Shown here piece by piece: positions 5,805 through 5,817 of a stretch of DNA of 5,817 nt. This stretch comes from Actinomycetes bacterium (lineage in GTDB: Bacteria; Actinomycetota; Acidimicrobiia; Acidimicrobiales; Acidimicrobiaceae), in contig JAKAQR010000091.1 of NCBI GenBank assembly GCA_021819725.1, forward strand, positions 1-5,817, given 5' to 3'. The notes beneath the pieces are model-generated. The model searched no databases, was not told where the DNA came from, and saw nothing but the letters and a program-made list of their open reading frames with translations. A program made the position numbers and the translations under genes. Each line of letters opens with the position of its first letter. Within the stretch, counting starts at the first letter, position 1.

Positions 5805-5817
5805 CCTTCGGGTAACC

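Noticed and set aside
5805..5817. Terminator or next gene after trpD
   Set aside because: Only 13 bases remain; no stem followed by a T-run and no start codon with context can be shown.

Overview
The window is high-GC bacterial DNA with three protein-coding genes and one long non-coding gap. Two of the genes are multidomain cyclic di-GMP enzymes and the third is the tryptophan-pathway enzyme TrpD. The base composition, frequent GTG/TTG-type codons, and a TrpD with a Pro/Ala-rich N-terminal extension like that of the mycobacterial enzyme suggest a high-GC actinobacterium. An acidimicrobial-type lineage is possible, but the sequence does not prove it.

Layout. Positions 1-1374, minus strand, hold the first 458 codons of a GAF-like/GAF/PAS/GGDEF protein; its C-terminus lies beyond the left edge. 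Positions 1375-2018 (644 bases) form the divergent control region. It has no convincing gene, but it holds candidate extended -10 promoters pointing both ways, an AT-rich palindromic patch, two small inverted repeats, short direct repeats and weak open frames. Positions 2019-4658, plus strand, encode an 879-residue GAF-like/GAF/PAS/GGDEF/EAL protein that keeps the residues expected for both making and breaking c-di-GMP. Positions 4668-5804, plus strand, encode anthranilate phosphoribosyltransferase (trpD), starting 9 bases after the previous stop. The last 13 bases hold nothing I can assign.

How the genes fit together. The two c-di-GMP proteins share the same domain order and are transcribed away from a common spacer. 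This suggests divergently oriented paralogs, one a likely dedicated cyclase (at least as far as the window shows) and the other a cyclase with an added phosphodiesterase. They differ at the product-inhibition site: RxxD is present in the bifunctional protein, while the other has KxxD. trpD follows so closely that it may be co-transcribed, although a TANNNT element over the upstream stop codon could give it its own leaderless transcript. I found no mobile element, CRISPR array, tRNA or rRNA. The most unusual parts are the long divergent spacer and the Asn-to-Gly change in the substrate loop of TrpD; a wholly new system is not evident.
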